DNA of 64,000 nucleotides, from the NCBI GenBank assembly GCA_938045295.1, contig CALINO010000013.1:1-64000 (forward strand), read 5' to 3'. Made by a program: the position numbers and the translations under genes. The DNA is from an uncultured Arenicella sp. GTDB taxonomy: Bacteria; Pseudomonadota; Gammaproteobacteria; Arenicellales; Arenicellaceae. The first letter of the stretch is position 1. Every line of letters begins with the position of its first letter. The notes beneath the pieces are model-generated. The model was given only the letters and a program-made list of their open reading frames with translations, ran no database searches and was not told where the DNA came from. Shown piece by piece: positions 45,461 to 54,319 of the stretch.

Positions 45461-45786
45461 TCTCCAGCAAACGTGAGGCCTTCAAACCCGTGCTGCATAA
45501 ATTGACGAATGTTTTGGTGGTCGTCGCCGGCGGGGTTTTTTAGCACATCATCACGGTAGTATTGGGCAAACATATTAAGTGTTTGTTGCTTGTTTAGGCC
45601 GTGCTTTATCGCAAACGCAAACACTTTGCATGAGCCTGAGTTTTGCCCAGCCGCGTTTTCAGTATTGCCGTTTTTAAAGGCGGTCTCGGTGAATGTGTAT
45701 TCACCGTCAATCACGCTTAAGGTTTGCGTAAAATCAATGCTTTGAGGGGCGTCATCCAGTGCTTTTAAATAGTCTTTGAGTGTCAT
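45448..45786 (-). CDS. HopJ-family protein
   Basis: The 112-residue protein matches the HopJ type III effector family in full: DYLKALDDAPQSIDFTQTLSVID, the FTETAFKNG...NTENAAGQNSGSCKVFAFA block and the HQNIRQFMQHGF block. The name comes from a Pseudomonas plant-pathogen effector, but the family is widespread in free-living Gammaproteobacteria without type III secretion, and none is seen here. Its function is unknown. Confidence 0.85.
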   Translation of the reverse strand: MTLKDYLKALDDAPQSIDFTQTLSVIDGEYTFTETAFKNGNTENAAGQNSGSCKVFAFAIKHGLNKQQTLNMFAQYYRDDVLKNPAGDDHQNIRQFMQHGFEGLTFAGEALS

Positions 45787-45866
45787 GTGTCTTAGGGTAT
45801 GTCATGCGTCAAACGGCCAACAGTTGGCCGTCATTTTATGGCGCAATGATAACCGCTTTTTGTTGC

Positions 45867-46310
45867 TTATTTAATCGCTTCTGCGGCCAGCATTTTTAAT
45901 AAATTACTCACCTTATCCACAATCGCATCGCAACCTTCCATATTATGCAGCTCTTTCATATAGTGTGGGTCAGGGTAAGCCAGTTGGGTGTTGTTGTCGG
46001 CATCTTGCCAAATCAGCGCTTTTTGCGGCAGGTCTATTGCCATGGTTGGCGCGCATTGCATAAGCAGAGTTCCAACCTTGGGGTTGCCAAATAAAATGAC
46101 TTGCGTTGGCGCTAACTCAAGTTCAGCACCGGCCGCGTTGGCGGCATGGTCAATGCGGGCAAATAATTTCAATTCTTTGGCTTGAACCGCATCGCTAAAA
46201 CGGTCGGCTGTTTCAGTAACAGAGTAAGGGCTTTGTTGAACAATTAAATGATCGTTGGCAAAGGTTGGCATGGTGAGGGTGGCTAATATCAGCAGTAGTA
46301 GGTTTTTCAT
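45867..46310 (-). CDS. secreted DUF302 protein
   Basis: This 147-residue protein has a signal peptide (to about residue 18, MPTFA). The DUF302 core is visible as SVTETADRFSDAVQAKELKLFARIDHAANAA (in parts), LAPTQVILFGNPKVGTLLMQ and DLPQKALIWQD. DUF302 proteins bind small ligands; the function is unknown. It starts 14 bp downstream of the PLP-enzyme gene. Confidence 0.85.
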   Translation of the reverse strand: MKNLLLLILATLTMPTFANDHLIVQQSPYSVTETADRFSDAVQAKELKLFARIDHAANAAGAELELAPTQVILFGNPKVGTLLMQCAPTMAIDLPQKALIWQDADNNTQLAYPDPHYMKELHNMEGCDAIVDKVSNLLKMLAAEAIK

Positions 46311-46324
46311 AATGTTAAAGACCG

Positions 46325-47227
46325 TTATTGAGGGTGAGAAATTGCATTTGGTTTATCAAAGCCTCTTTTGCCCTGCAAGCCACCGGTGTGAATCACCAAT
46401 ACTCGGTCACGAGCAGTGAAAAAGCGCTCCTGCATAAGCTGAGACAATTTAAACATCACTTTTCCATTGTATACCGGGTCAAGCGGTATATTGTGATCTT
46501 GTTCAAACTGCTTAATGAACTCTAATAGAGGGCCATTGATTTTGGCGAAACCACCCAAATGCCCAGCCATGATGGTTAAATTAGCAAGGCTTTCATTGGG
46601 CAGCCAATGTTGAATGCGCGCCAGCGTTGCCTGGCCTTCGGCAACCGCTTGAACGCCGATCACCTGCACGTGCGCCGGTGCCGCCAAGCGCAAACCCGCA
46701 ACGGTTGCGCCCGTGCCTGTGGCGCACATAATGTGAGTAATGCCTGAATATTGCGGCTGTTCTAATATAGCTTTATAAGCGCAGCGCAACGATTCAATAG
46801 AGCGTGGGTCGCTGCCACCTTCGGTAATTACATAGGCCGCGTCACAAATAGACGGGATATGCTTTTTTAATTGCTCTGGCGCAGAGCCCGATACGGCCAA
46901 TTGTTCTTGTATTTCACGATACGCCTTACGCTGCATTGCTTGCAATGTCATGCCCCAGTTTTGGCAATCGTTTAGCGTGGGGGTAAGCGTTGCATGCAGC
47001 TCACCCCGAACAATGCCAACGCTGTTTAACTTTTGTTGTTTGCACGCCCAAGCCAAGGCATGAAGGTGGTTTGAGTAAGCACCGCCAAAACTTACTATTG
47101 TTTTACAACCTTGTTCAATAGCTGCCTTGATGTGCGGCTGTAGTTTATACAGCTTGTTGCCAGAAACCGTGGGGTGGTTTAAATCTGAGCGGCACACTTG
47201 AATTTGGTCGCTTAATAGAAAAGTCAT
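46325..47227 (-). CDS. PLP-dependent D-cysteine desulfhydrase/ACC deaminase-like enzyme
   Basis: The ATG at 47227 is preferred over a TTG three codons upstream. The 300-residue product has the PLP Lys in SGNKLYKL, a FGGAYSNHLHALAWAC block that is the family hallmark, a Gly/Thr phosphate loop in CATGTGATVAGL and HTGGLQG near the C-terminus. Relatives are D-cysteine desulfhydrases and 1-aminocyclopropane-1-carboxylate deaminases. It likely forms a transcription unit with the DUF302 gene downstream. Confidence 0.82.
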   Translation of the reverse strand: MTFLLSDQIQVCRSDLNHPTVSGNKLYKLQPHIKAAIEQGCKTIVSFGGAYSNHLHALAWACKQQKLNSVGIVRGELHATLTPTLNDCQNWGMTLQAMQRKAYREIQEQLAVSGSAPEQLKKHIPSICDAAYVITEGGSDPRSIESLRCAYKAILEQPQYSGITHIMCATGTGATVAGLRLAAPAHVQVIGVQAVAEGQATLARIQHWLPNESLANLTIMAGHLGGFAKINGPLLEFIKQFEQDHNIPLDPVYNGKVMFKLSQLMQERFFTARDRVLVIHTGGLQGKRGFDKPNAISHPQ

Positions 47228-47400
47228 CGCTGGCAATAGTTTAACGCTTCTTCGTGCGGAGCTTTGTTATAGGGTTTACGGGCTTAACTGTCGGCTTTTG
47301 TATTTTTACCAAGAATTATAAATCAAAGACCTGACCCTGAGCTTTTTACGGCAATCATCAGCGCCTTTCTTCGAGTCTGAATGCAATGGTCTGATTGTGG

Positions 47401-49098
47401 TTAATACTCTTCATGCGCATCAGAGTATTGAAACAGCGTTCCAGGAGAAATATTGTGTGGCCCCGGGCGGGTTTCAATTTTGGTATCGACAAACCCACAT
47501 AGATTCCCGTAATTCTCAGAAGCGTTATAGATGTCTTTAATAAGAGGGTTTTTGTAATATCGGTTAATAATCACTGCTGGGTTGTACATAAGCCCAACTA
47601 GCCTCAGCCCTCCAAATTTTTCTCGATGAGTGTTTTTGCAAAAATGAATGACCGTATCTGTATTCTCCTGAGCATCTGAAACGCCACGTGGATAAATCGG
47701 TGGAGAATCTTCTAACATAAAGTTCTCTCTGAATTTTAGAAGAACCCATTCCAAACTTTTTTCTACAACACCTATTTCGATTTCACCGGAACCTTCGTTT
47801 ATTTTCGTCTTAGATCGATACTCGAACAGGTTTTCATAGCCAGAAAGATAAAGAACATTTGCAATTTCAGCTATATTAATCAGTGAGTTAGCCCCATAAC
47901 CCAAACCGCTTTCGGCTTTTATTGGTATTCCAGCATCCATGCTTGCTTGTGAGCTTCTATCGGAAGATCTATCCAGTTCTGCATAGTAGCCATTATCGTC
48001 AAAGTGGAAAGAAACGTATTCTTTGACGGTTTGAACACCCTCTTTTTTCCATGCGTCAACATCAAACTTCACTCCAGCATGAGCAACGAAATTAACTTGC
48101 CCGAGATGTCTATTGTTGATCAACATGCCAGCAGGCCAAAAAACACTGCTATTTTTATACCTGATTCTGGTAGCCGCATAGGCCTCTCGATTAAGCCAAT
48201 ATCCCGTACGATTCGGATCGCTGGGGTCGGGCAAATCAATCACAGAATTGATAGGGTCTGGTGCCCGAACTCTGTACACACGATCTATGAAACCCGTTGA
48301 AACGTAGTAGTGCGCCCACTCCGCCGCGCTTTTGAACCAGTTGTCAATGATAGCCTTCTCTTGGGCTGTAAACGCGCTTTCGTCTAAATAGTCGTATGTT
48401 TTTAATAGACGGTGGATCCATTCTAATGTGAGCCAAAATGCATTGTTATTAACCACGCCATTTCGAAAAATCGCTCGGTTAGAAAAATCCATGCAAGGTT
48501 CCTGGGCTTGTTGGAGTAATATAGATTTGATTCGACCAGTCTGTATAGTGGTGCCGTCGAGCAGATCAATAAAAGCAGCATCTCTAGCCAGATTAACCCT
48601 ACCAAACTCATACCAATCATAGAAAGTTTCACTGATACTTGGGTCCAAGGCGGCACAATCCCCAGAAAAGGTTATCTTATCTAGCTCCTCAGTTGTCAGC
48701 CCTTGGTCAATTAAGTCTGCTCTTGATACCCCTTTCGAAACAATTTCACTATCATCGGTATTTATAAACGCTTGGGCGCCTGCTTTGATAAACACGTAGT
48801 CTGGGCTGCTGCCTGTTTCTAAGGTTCCATAAGCATCACCTCGAACAATGTGTGGGCCATTCTGGGCTCGTGCTCGCCAAAAAGCGAGTTCACTCTCGGA
48901 GTAGAGTTTTCCAGGAATTAAAGAGCCAAACTCATGATCCTCGTTTACTGAGTCATTAAGCAAAAGGGAAATGATGGGTGGTAAAGATTGAGTTTTGCTA
49001 AACGAAGACGATGCGATTGCATCATGGCTTAGTGCACTTATTAAATAGACCGTGGCAACGGGAAAAAACGAAAATTTATGATTATGGATCTTGAACAT
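47401..49098 (-). CDS. large secreted protein, possible alpha/alpha-toroid polysaccharide lyase
   Basis: This 565-residue protein starts with a signal peptide (to about residue 29, HDAIA). The body is helical, with QEKAIIDNWFKSAAEWAHYYV and ALEWIHRLLKTYDY-like segments and NNRHLGQVNFVAHAG, a layout resembling alginate-lyase/heparinase toroid enzymes. No motif settles the family, so the function is a guess. Its base composition is more AT-rich than the genes before it, which suggests transfer; it begins the accessory zone. Confidence 0.45.
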   Translation of the reverse strand: MFKIHNHKFSFFPVATVYLISALSHDAIASSSFSKTQSLPPIISLLLNDSVNEDHEFGSLIPGKLYSESELAFWRARAQNGPHIVRGDAYGTLETGSSPDYVFIKAGAQAFINTDDSEIVSKGVSRADLIDQGLTTEELDKITFSGDCAALDPSISETFYDWYEFGRVNLARDAAFIDLLDGTTIQTGRIKSILLQQAQEPCMDFSNRAIFRNGVVNNNAFWLTLEWIHRLLKTYDYLDESAFTAQEKAIIDNWFKSAAEWAHYYVSTGFIDRVYRVRAPDPINSVIDLPDPSDPNRTGYWLNREAYAATRIRYKNSSVFWPAGMLINNRHLGQVNFVAHAGVKFDVDAWKKEGVQTVKEYVSFHFDDNGYYAELDRSSDRSSQASMDAGIPIKAESGLGYGANSLINIAEIANVLYLSGYENLFEYRSKTKINEGSGEIEIGVVEKSLEWVLLKFRENFMLEDSPPIYPRGVSDAQENTDTVIHFCKNTHREKFGGLRLVGLMYNPAVIINRYYKNPLIKDIYNASENYGNLCGFVDTKIETRPGPHNISPGTLFQYSDAHEEY

Positions 49099-49182
49099 AT
49101 AATAGAGGCTCTCGGAGCGGCTTGTTTACTAAAACTATTTCAATTTCCATGCCCCACGTTTCTAAACGTTACCATACAATTT

Positions 49183-49506
49183 TCAAGACCAAAAGCCGGA
49201 ATTGGAGTTGGCTAATTGAAATAATTCTTTAACTTCTTGTTTATTTTCAAACCTATATGCCTTTTGGTATAACTCTACATCTTCCTCTGAATTAGGGTCC
49301 ATGCCAATCTCGATATTAGTAGTTAGAACTATCTCGTTACTTTTTTCGCGTTCAGGACACCCTGCCTCTATATGCTTTCGAATATCTTCTCGAAGGTTCC
49401 TAAATTCAATATCTAAAAATTCTTCTAATGTTAATTCAGTGTCTGAGGCATTGACGCTAAGAAAAGAAAAGCACAGCCAAACCAAGACAAAACGAAAAAG
49501 TATCAT
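49183..49506 (-). CDS. small secreted protein in a cassette-like position
   Basis: The 107-residue product has a signal peptide (cleavage near residue 20, SVNASD) and an acidic helical mature part. No family was recognised. Its ATG is 12 bp from the attC-like site, and it points away from it, as gene-cassette ORFs do. The composition is AT-rich. Confidence 0.6.
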   Translation of the reverse strand: MILFRFVLVWLCFSFLSVNASDTELTLEEFLDIEFRNLREDIRKHIEAGCPEREKSNEIVLTTNIEIGMDPNSEEDVELYQKAYRFENKQEVKELFQLANSNSGFWS

Positions 49507-49518
49507 CTGACTAAATAC

Positions 49519-49581
49519 ACATAACGCCGTGCCAAGGGGCGGAGCGCAGCGAATGGAGCAAACTTTGGTGCTTTGTTAGGT
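49519..49581 (-). other. integron attC-like recombination site
   Basis: Read on the minus strand, this 63-bp segment begins ACCTAAC (fits RYYYAAC) and ends GTTATGT (fits GTTRRRY except one base). The two 18-base ends show imperfect dyad symmetry with 11 matches, mainly in the TAAC and CCAA-G blocks, separated by mismatched bases. That is the two-box attC layout. The stop codon of the upstream gene lies in the first core box, and the next gene starts just past the second. Confidence 0.6.
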
Positions 49582-49842
49582 TGATACACTAGAAAGTATT
49601 TCCTCAATTAAATTATCAGTAGCTCTATTTAATTTTTGAATTATATCGCCTTTAATTTTGATTCTGCCATTCTTAAGTAGCACACCGCTTGAATCACTAC
49701 TAATATAACGTTCTAATTCATTTTTTTTCTTAGACATTGATAGTTGTCCATTCGCATGAAGTAAACAATCTCTAACGTAAGCGCAGTTCGCTAGAAACGA
49801 CCAATCTTTACTTTTGCCTAAGTCTATTCCAGCACTTCGCAA
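49576..49842 (-). pseudogene. 3' fragment of a cassette gene with a HEPN-like Rx4H motif
   Basis: The annotated ATG gives 88 residues, but the frame is open upstream to a stop at about 49912, close to where the 49-bp repeat begins (49915), so the 5' part of the gene looks lost. The segment ANCAYVRDCLLHANGQ contains R-D-C-L-L-H, an Rx4H pattern like HEPN ribonucleases. No family can be assigned with confidence. The stop codon overlaps the attC-like site. Confidence 0.5.
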
Positions 49843-49914
49843 AACAGGCCCGAACCTACCGATGCTACTTCCTTTCTGGTTTTTTGAAATATCCGGAGTG
49901 CGGAGTGAACGCTA

Positions 49915-49963
49915 AATAATTGGGGTCAGAGTGACATTTCCACGGCTGTTGATGAGTGTTGAG
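49915..49963 (+). repeat. 49-bp direct repeat, copy 1 (orphan RAYT left end)
   Basis: Identical over 49 bp to 50792-50840. It contains the left terminal repeat of the RAYT element (49922-49939) but is followed by RHS coding sequence instead of a transposase. Confidence 0.9.
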
Positions 49964-49965
49964 TT

Positions 49966-50790
49966 CAGCAGCGGGTGAACAAACGGCTGAACGTAACGTA
50001 ATGCTGGCTTACGACGACAGCCACCGTTTAACCAGCACGAATGACGACTTAGTGGGCATTGACTACCGTTACGACGCCGTAGGGCGGTTAAGCCAACACA
50101 CCACTGAATTTAAAGATCACGACGGCGACGCCCTGTTCAGTAAAACGCTCACCCACGCCTACCACAACAACAATCAACCCAGGTTGTGCACCAACGCCCA
50201 AGGCCAAGCAAGCCAATACCTGTATGACAAAGCGGGGCGGTTAACGCAAATCAGCTTTACCGATCTGGGCAGCCTCACGTGGGATGCGTACGTAGGCCAC
50301 TTGCCCACGCAAATCACCCACTCAGGCAACGTCACCCGCACCCTAGGCTACGACGGTTTAGCTCGGCTTAACCGCATTAATGTGCAAAACAACGCCGACA
50401 ACGTACTGCTCGATTATCAATACCAGTACGACAACGCCAACAACATCACCGGCCAACGTCAGCAGAGCGGTTTAACCAGCGCCACCAATGACGGCAGCAG
50501 CCCACAACGTTTAAGAGACCACGCCTACCAATACGACCAAGCCGACCGCTTAACGCAAGTGGACGTGAACCAAGGGCAAACACTCACGCAATACGCGTAC
50601 GACGACAACAGCAACCGCATTAGCCAATTGGTTAACGGCCAAAGCACCACCTACGCCCACAATGGCAATCACGAACTGATTGAACAAGCGCAGGTGATTA
50701 ACGCCCAAATAAGTCACAACCAAGCCCACACGTACGACGCCAACGGCGCATTAACCAGTGACGGCCAACGCCAATACACTTATAACGCCG
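49966..50790 (+). pseudogene. RHS/YD-repeat protein fragment, truncated at both ends
   Basis: The frame (open from 49956 to 50852) encodes a run of YD repeats: LAYDDSHRLT, YRYDAVGRLSQH, YLYDKAGRLTQI, YQYDQADRLTQV, YAYDDNSNRI and a final YTYNAG. There is no start with ribosome site, no N-terminal domain and no C-terminal toxin core: both ends run into the 49-bp repeats at 49915-49963 and 50792-50840. It is a relic of a large polymorphic-toxin-type gene. Confidence 0.85.
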
Positions 50791-50791
50791 G

Positions 50792-50840
50792 AATAATTGG
50801 GGTCAGAGTGACATTTCCACGGCTGTTGATGAGTGTTGAG
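50792..50840 (+). repeat. 49-bp direct repeat, copy 2
   Basis: Exact copy of 49915-49963. It interrupts the RHS frame and is directly followed by the transposase gene. Confidence 0.95.
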
Positions 50841-51608
50841 CTCATGATGTAGACTAAATCAATTAGAATTTGCCTATTACCAAGGAGTGAGTGATGGCGC
50901 GATTGAAGCGAGTGGCCCCGATTGGTGTTGCGCAACATGTTATACAAAGAGGAAATAACCGCCAAGTTTGTTTTAGTGATGAGCATGATATGAAAGCTTA
51001 CTTGTCATGGTTGGGTGAGCTTTCAAAAAAATATGAGGTGGAGATTCATGCATGGGTATTAATGACCAATCATGTTCACCTGCTTTGTACACCAAAGGCT
51101 GAGATGGCGGTAAGTAAAATGATGCAGTCTTTAGGGCGTGTATATGTGCGTTATTTTAATCATAAATTTGGTCGTTCAGGTACGCTTTGGGAAGGCCGAT
51201 TTAAGGCTTGTTTAGTTGATTCAGAGTCTTATCTATTAGAGGTCTATCGCTATATAGAATTGAATCCAGTGCGGGCGAAAATGGTTGAAGACCCAGGTGA
51301 GTACAGTTGGTCGAGCTATCAATGCAATGCGCTTGGGAGAGAAACTGCACTGAGAACTTCTCATGAGGTTTATGCGAGGCTTGGTCGAACGCAGGGTGAT
51401 CGTTTGTGTGCTTATCGAGATTTATTTAAAGCTCATGTGTCAGAAAAATTAATTGAACAATTGAGGCGTTGTACTAATTCTGGTGTGCCTTTTGCTAGTG
51501 AGCGTTTTATTAAGGAAATAGAGGAGCTTCAACTTGGCAGAGTATCAGCACTGGTTCCTGGTCGGCCAAGAGGTGAGTAAACTACTTATAAAATGTTGCT
51601 CTGACACC
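50799..51608 (+). mobile_element. IS200-like/REP-associated transposase element with imperfect 18-bp TIRs
   Basis: The left end GGGGTCAGAGTGACATTT (50799-50816) and the right end at 51591-51608 are inverted repeats matching at 15 of 18 positions. Between them lies a single Y1-transposase gene, giving an element of about 810 bp. The right end is followed by a tandem duplication of ACACCGAATATT (51604-51615 and 51616-51627). Confidence 0.75.
50894..51580 (+). CDS. REP-associated tyrosine transposase (Y1/HUH family)
   Basis: The ATG at 50894 (MARLKRVAPIGVAQHVIQRGNNRQ) is the family N-terminus, with GGAGTGAGTG just upstream; an ATG one codon earlier is also possible. The 228-residue protein has the HUH pair in NHVHLL, the WEGRFK block, and YRYIELNPVRA, typical of the long IS200-like/RAYT group. 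These single-strand transposases move or multiply REP palindromes. The element seems intact; a second, decayed copy lies at 52773-52859. Confidence 0.9.
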   Translation: MARLKRVAPIGVAQHVIQRGNNRQVCFSDEHDMKAYLSWLGELSKKYEVEIHAWVLMTNHVHLLCTPKAEMAVSKMMQSLGRVYVRYFNHKFGRSGTLWEGRFKACLVDSESYLLEVYRYIELNPVRAKMVEDPGEYSWSSYQCNALGRETALRTSHEVYARLGRTQGDRLCAYRDLFKAHVSEKLIEQLRRCTNSGVPFASERFIKEIEELQLGRVSALVPGRPRGE

Positions 51609-51688
51609 GAATATTACACCGAATATTTTTGTTTATCATTGTTCGAATAGGTTTTACTATGAGGCTCTGATTCGTAGAGGATATTTGA

Positions 51689-52708
51689 ATGAGATTTTTA
51701 CTAACGCCAGCGCTTTTAGTTTTACTGTTTTCAACTGCCGTTCAAGCAGAGAATAAAAATACGGATAGATTGCTGACAAAGCCAGTCGAAGAAGTTGTTG
51801 TCAGTGGGCGTCGCCCCGGCCCACCATTGTGGCAAATTAAAAATGGAGAGAATACCTTATGGATTTTTGCTTTAGTGGAGACAATGCCAAAATCATTAGA
51901 GTGGGATTCATCAGGTATTGACTATGTTCTTTCTGACTCACAACAATATTTTCCACCGATCGAAAGAAGTCTTTCGGCTTCTCTTAACCCGATCAAGCTC
52001 ATTGGTATGTTGCGAAAGTTTAACAAGCTAAAAAAAATACCTGATGGGCGAACAATAAAAGATTATTTATCTGAGCAGGAATACGATAAGTTCTCGAGAT
52101 TAATGGCGCAGTATGCACCCAATAATAAAAAAATTGAGAAACTCACGCCTGTGTTTGCAGCCGGTGAGCTTTTTGAAGGGGCTAAAAAAGAATATGGATT
52201 AGTTGATGCACGTAAGATATCTAAAGCGATATATAAACTAGCCAAACGGAATAAGTTAGAAATTACTAAGGTAAAAGCCCGAGAGAAGGTTGAACCAAAA
52301 CCACTTTTTGCAGCGATTGAAAGTTTGTCAGAGACTGATCATTCCGCATGTTTGTCTTTGGTTATGGATACCCTAGACGATGAGATTAGTTCATTGATTA
52401 ATTATTCATTGCTATGGGCTGAAGGTGATTCGCAAGCTCTAATTGATAATAGTATTCCACGCCTTCAGGGCTCATCATGCACTGAGTTTTTTCTAAATAG
52501 CGATCAAATACAACGAATCACTCGTCAGACAGAGGAATCTTGGTTGAATGAGACACAAAAAGCGCTTGAAAACAATCGTTCAAGCTTTGCAGTATTAGGA
52601 TTGCATGATGTTATTGAAACCAAAGGCTTGCTTAGCCGGCTCGCAGCGCGTGGCTACAAAATCGTCGGCCCGGTCCGAAACGCTGACTTTAATAAGGGCG
52701 ACGAATAA
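51689..52708 (+). CDS. TraB/GumN-family protein
   Basis: This 339-residue protein has a signal peptide (to about residue 20, AVQA) and the TraB/GumN pattern: PPLWQIKNGENTLWIFAL near the N-terminus, the second-half LFAAIESL block, and FAVLGLHDVIETKGLLSRLAARGYKI at the end. The usual family motif GxxH is represented by GLHD. The function is not established; a metalloprotease-like role has been suggested for the superfamily. It follows the RAYT element and may be cargo or a flanking gene. Confidence 0.8.
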   Translation: MRFLLTPALLVLLFSTAVQAENKNTDRLLTKPVEEVVVSGRRPGPPLWQIKNGENTLWIFALVETMPKSLEWDSSGIDYVLSDSQQYFPPIERSLSASLNPIKLIGMLRKFNKLKKIPDGRTIKDYLSEQEYDKFSRLMAQYAPNNKKIEKLTPVFAAGELFEGAKKEYGLVDARKISKAIYKLAKRNKLEITKVKAREKVEPKPLFAAIESLSETDHSACLSLVMDTLDDEISSLINYSLLWAEGDSQALIDNSIPRLQGSSCTEFFLNSDQIQRITRQTEESWLNETQKALENNRSSFAVLGLHDVIETKGLLSRLAARGYKIVGPVRNADFNKGDE

Positions 52709-52772
52709 TAAAGGGCAGGCATGGTTAGAATGCTATGAAGACTGAACATGTTGATGGCTTCGTTAAGGTCAT

Positions 52773-52859
52773 ATTTTTAGGCTTGAGTTCACAGGAGCGC
52801 TTTATCACATAGTACCTCGTGGTGATCGCCGCGAGGGTAGCTATGACTGCGATCTGACC
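52773..52859 (+). pseudogene. decayed N-terminus of a second RAYT transposase
   Basis: In one frame from 52779, the sequence reads RLEFTGALYHIVPRGDRREG followed by SYDCDLT, which is the standard N-terminus of IS200-like/RAYT transposases (P-R-L-E-F-x-G-A-L-Y-H). The frame then runs into the 3' end of the dehydrogenase gene, so only about 27 residues remain. It is a different subtype from the intact copy at 50894. Confidence 0.75.
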
Positions 52860-52870
52860 GTGAATTGTTT

Positions 52871-54319
52871 TTATCCGTCCAAGCCGCCCATGCAAAGATA
52901 TTTTATTTCTAGGTAATCATCCAGGCCGTATTTAGACCCTTCGCGGCCAATTCCGGATTGCTTTACACCGCCAAAAGGTGCCATTTCGTTAGAGATAATG
53001 CCCTCGTTGATGCCCACCATTCCATACTCTAAGGCTTCAGATACACGCCACACACGACCTATGTCGCGTGTGTAAATATAGCAAGCTAAGCCCGCGTCGG
53101 TGTTGTTGGCAAGTGCAACCGCTTCTTCTTCGGTGTTAAATTTGATAATGGGGGCAACGGGGCCAAAAATTTCCTCGGTGGCGACGTTCATCGACGGGGT
53201 AACATTGACCAATACCGTTGGCTCAAAATAAAGTTCGCCGAGTTTGCTGAGCCCACCACCCATGTTAACTTGCGCGCCATCGCTTATGGCATCGTCTACT
53301 AAACTTTGCACCGATTTGATGGCGTCTTTGTTGATCATTGGCCCAACATCAACACCGTTGTCCATGCCGTTGCCAAGCTTTAGTTGTGAAACCGCGTTGC
53401 TGAGCTTTTCTACAAATGCATTGTAAATGCCTTGCTGTACAAAAATACGGTTGGTGCACACGCAGGTTTGGCCAGCGTTGCGAAACTTTGAAATAACCGC
53501 CCCTTTTACCGCTTCATCGACATTGGCATCATCAAACACAATAAATGGCGCGTTACCGCCCAACTCCATTGATGTTTTCTTTACGGTAGTGGCGCACTGT
53601 GCGAGCAGTTTCTTCCCGACTTCGGTGGAGCCGGTGAATGAAAACTTAGCAATTCTTGGGTCTGTGGTCAGTACCGCGCCAATTTTTTCGGCCTCTTGCC
53701 CAACCACCACATTGAATACCCCCGCGGGAATACCGGCTCGTTCACCCAACTCTGCAAGCGCCAAAGCCGAAAGCGGTGTTTCGCAAGCTGCTTTGACAAT
53801 AAACGTGCAACCAGCGGCAAGTGCGGGTGCCGCTTTACGAGTGATCATGGCGTTGGGGAAGTTCCAAGGCGTAATTGCTGAGACAACACCGATGCCTTGC
53901 TTGATCACCACAATGCGCGATGAACTTGACGCACCTGGAATGGTATCACCGTAAATTCGTTTGGCTTCTTCAGCAAACCATTCGATGTAGTTCGCCCCAT
54001 AAGCGATTTCACCCTTGGCCTCGGCAAGCGGCTTACCTTGTTCTGCTGTGATGATGCGAGCAAGCTCATCTTCATTTTCCATAATGAGCTCATACCAACG
54101 GCGTAAAATCGCCGAGCGCTGCTTGGCCGTTTTTGCCCGCCAAGCGGGCAGGGCAGCTGTAGCCGCATCGACGGCGCTGACCGTGTCATTTTCGTTTGCG
54201 CCGTTGATGGTGCAAATTTCTTCTCCCAAAGCGGGGTTGTTGACCTGAAATGCAGGGCCTTGGCCGTTGAGCCATTTGCCATTAATGTAGCTCGCGGTGT
54301 TGAGTAAATTTGAATTCAT
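52871..54319 (-). CDS. gabD: NAD-dependent succinate-semialdehyde dehydrogenase-type aldehyde dehydrogenase
   Basis: The 482-residue aldehyde dehydrogenase shows the cofactor and catalytic motifs: the TPWNFPNAMITRK block, GSTEVGKKL, the Glu motif in MELGGNAPFIVFDDA, and the catalytic Cys in FRNAGQTCVCTNRIFVQ. The extra Cys two residues after the nucleophile is typical of succinate-semialdehyde dehydrogenases. It oxidises succinate semialdehyde to succinate, for example in GABA breakdown. No gabT is adjacent. It stands alone, convergent with the transposase relic. Confidence 0.88.
   Translation of the reverse strand: MNSNLLNTASYINGKWLNGQGPAFQVNNPALGEEICTINGANENDTVSAVDAATAALPAWRAKTAKQRSAILRRWYELIMENEDELARIITAEQGKPLAEAKGEIAYGANYIEWFAEEAKRIYGDTIPGASSSSRIVVIKQGIGVVSAITPWNFPNAMITRKAAPALAAGCTFIVKAACETPLSALALAELGERAGIPAGVFNVVVGQEAEKIGAVLTTDPRIAKFSFTGSTEVGKKLLAQCATTVKKTSMELGGNAPFIVFDDANVDEAVKGAVISKFRNAGQTCVCTNRIFVQQGIYNAFVEKLSNAVSQLKLGNGMDNGVDVGPMINKDAIKSVQSLVDDAISDGAQVNMGGGLSKLGELYFEPTVLVNVTPSMNVATEEIFGPVAPIIKFNTEEEAVALANNTDAGLACYIYTRDIGRVWRVSEALEYGMVGINEGIISNEMAPFGGVKQSGIGREGSKYGLDDYLEIKYLCMGGLDG

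Noticed and set aside
47320..47345. REP-like string aagacctgaccctgag between two genes
   Set aside because: It resembles RAYT ends only weakly and has no paired arm.
49099..49182. Second attC expected after the small secreted-protein gene
   Set aside because: No core-box pair or dyad of the attC type was found there.
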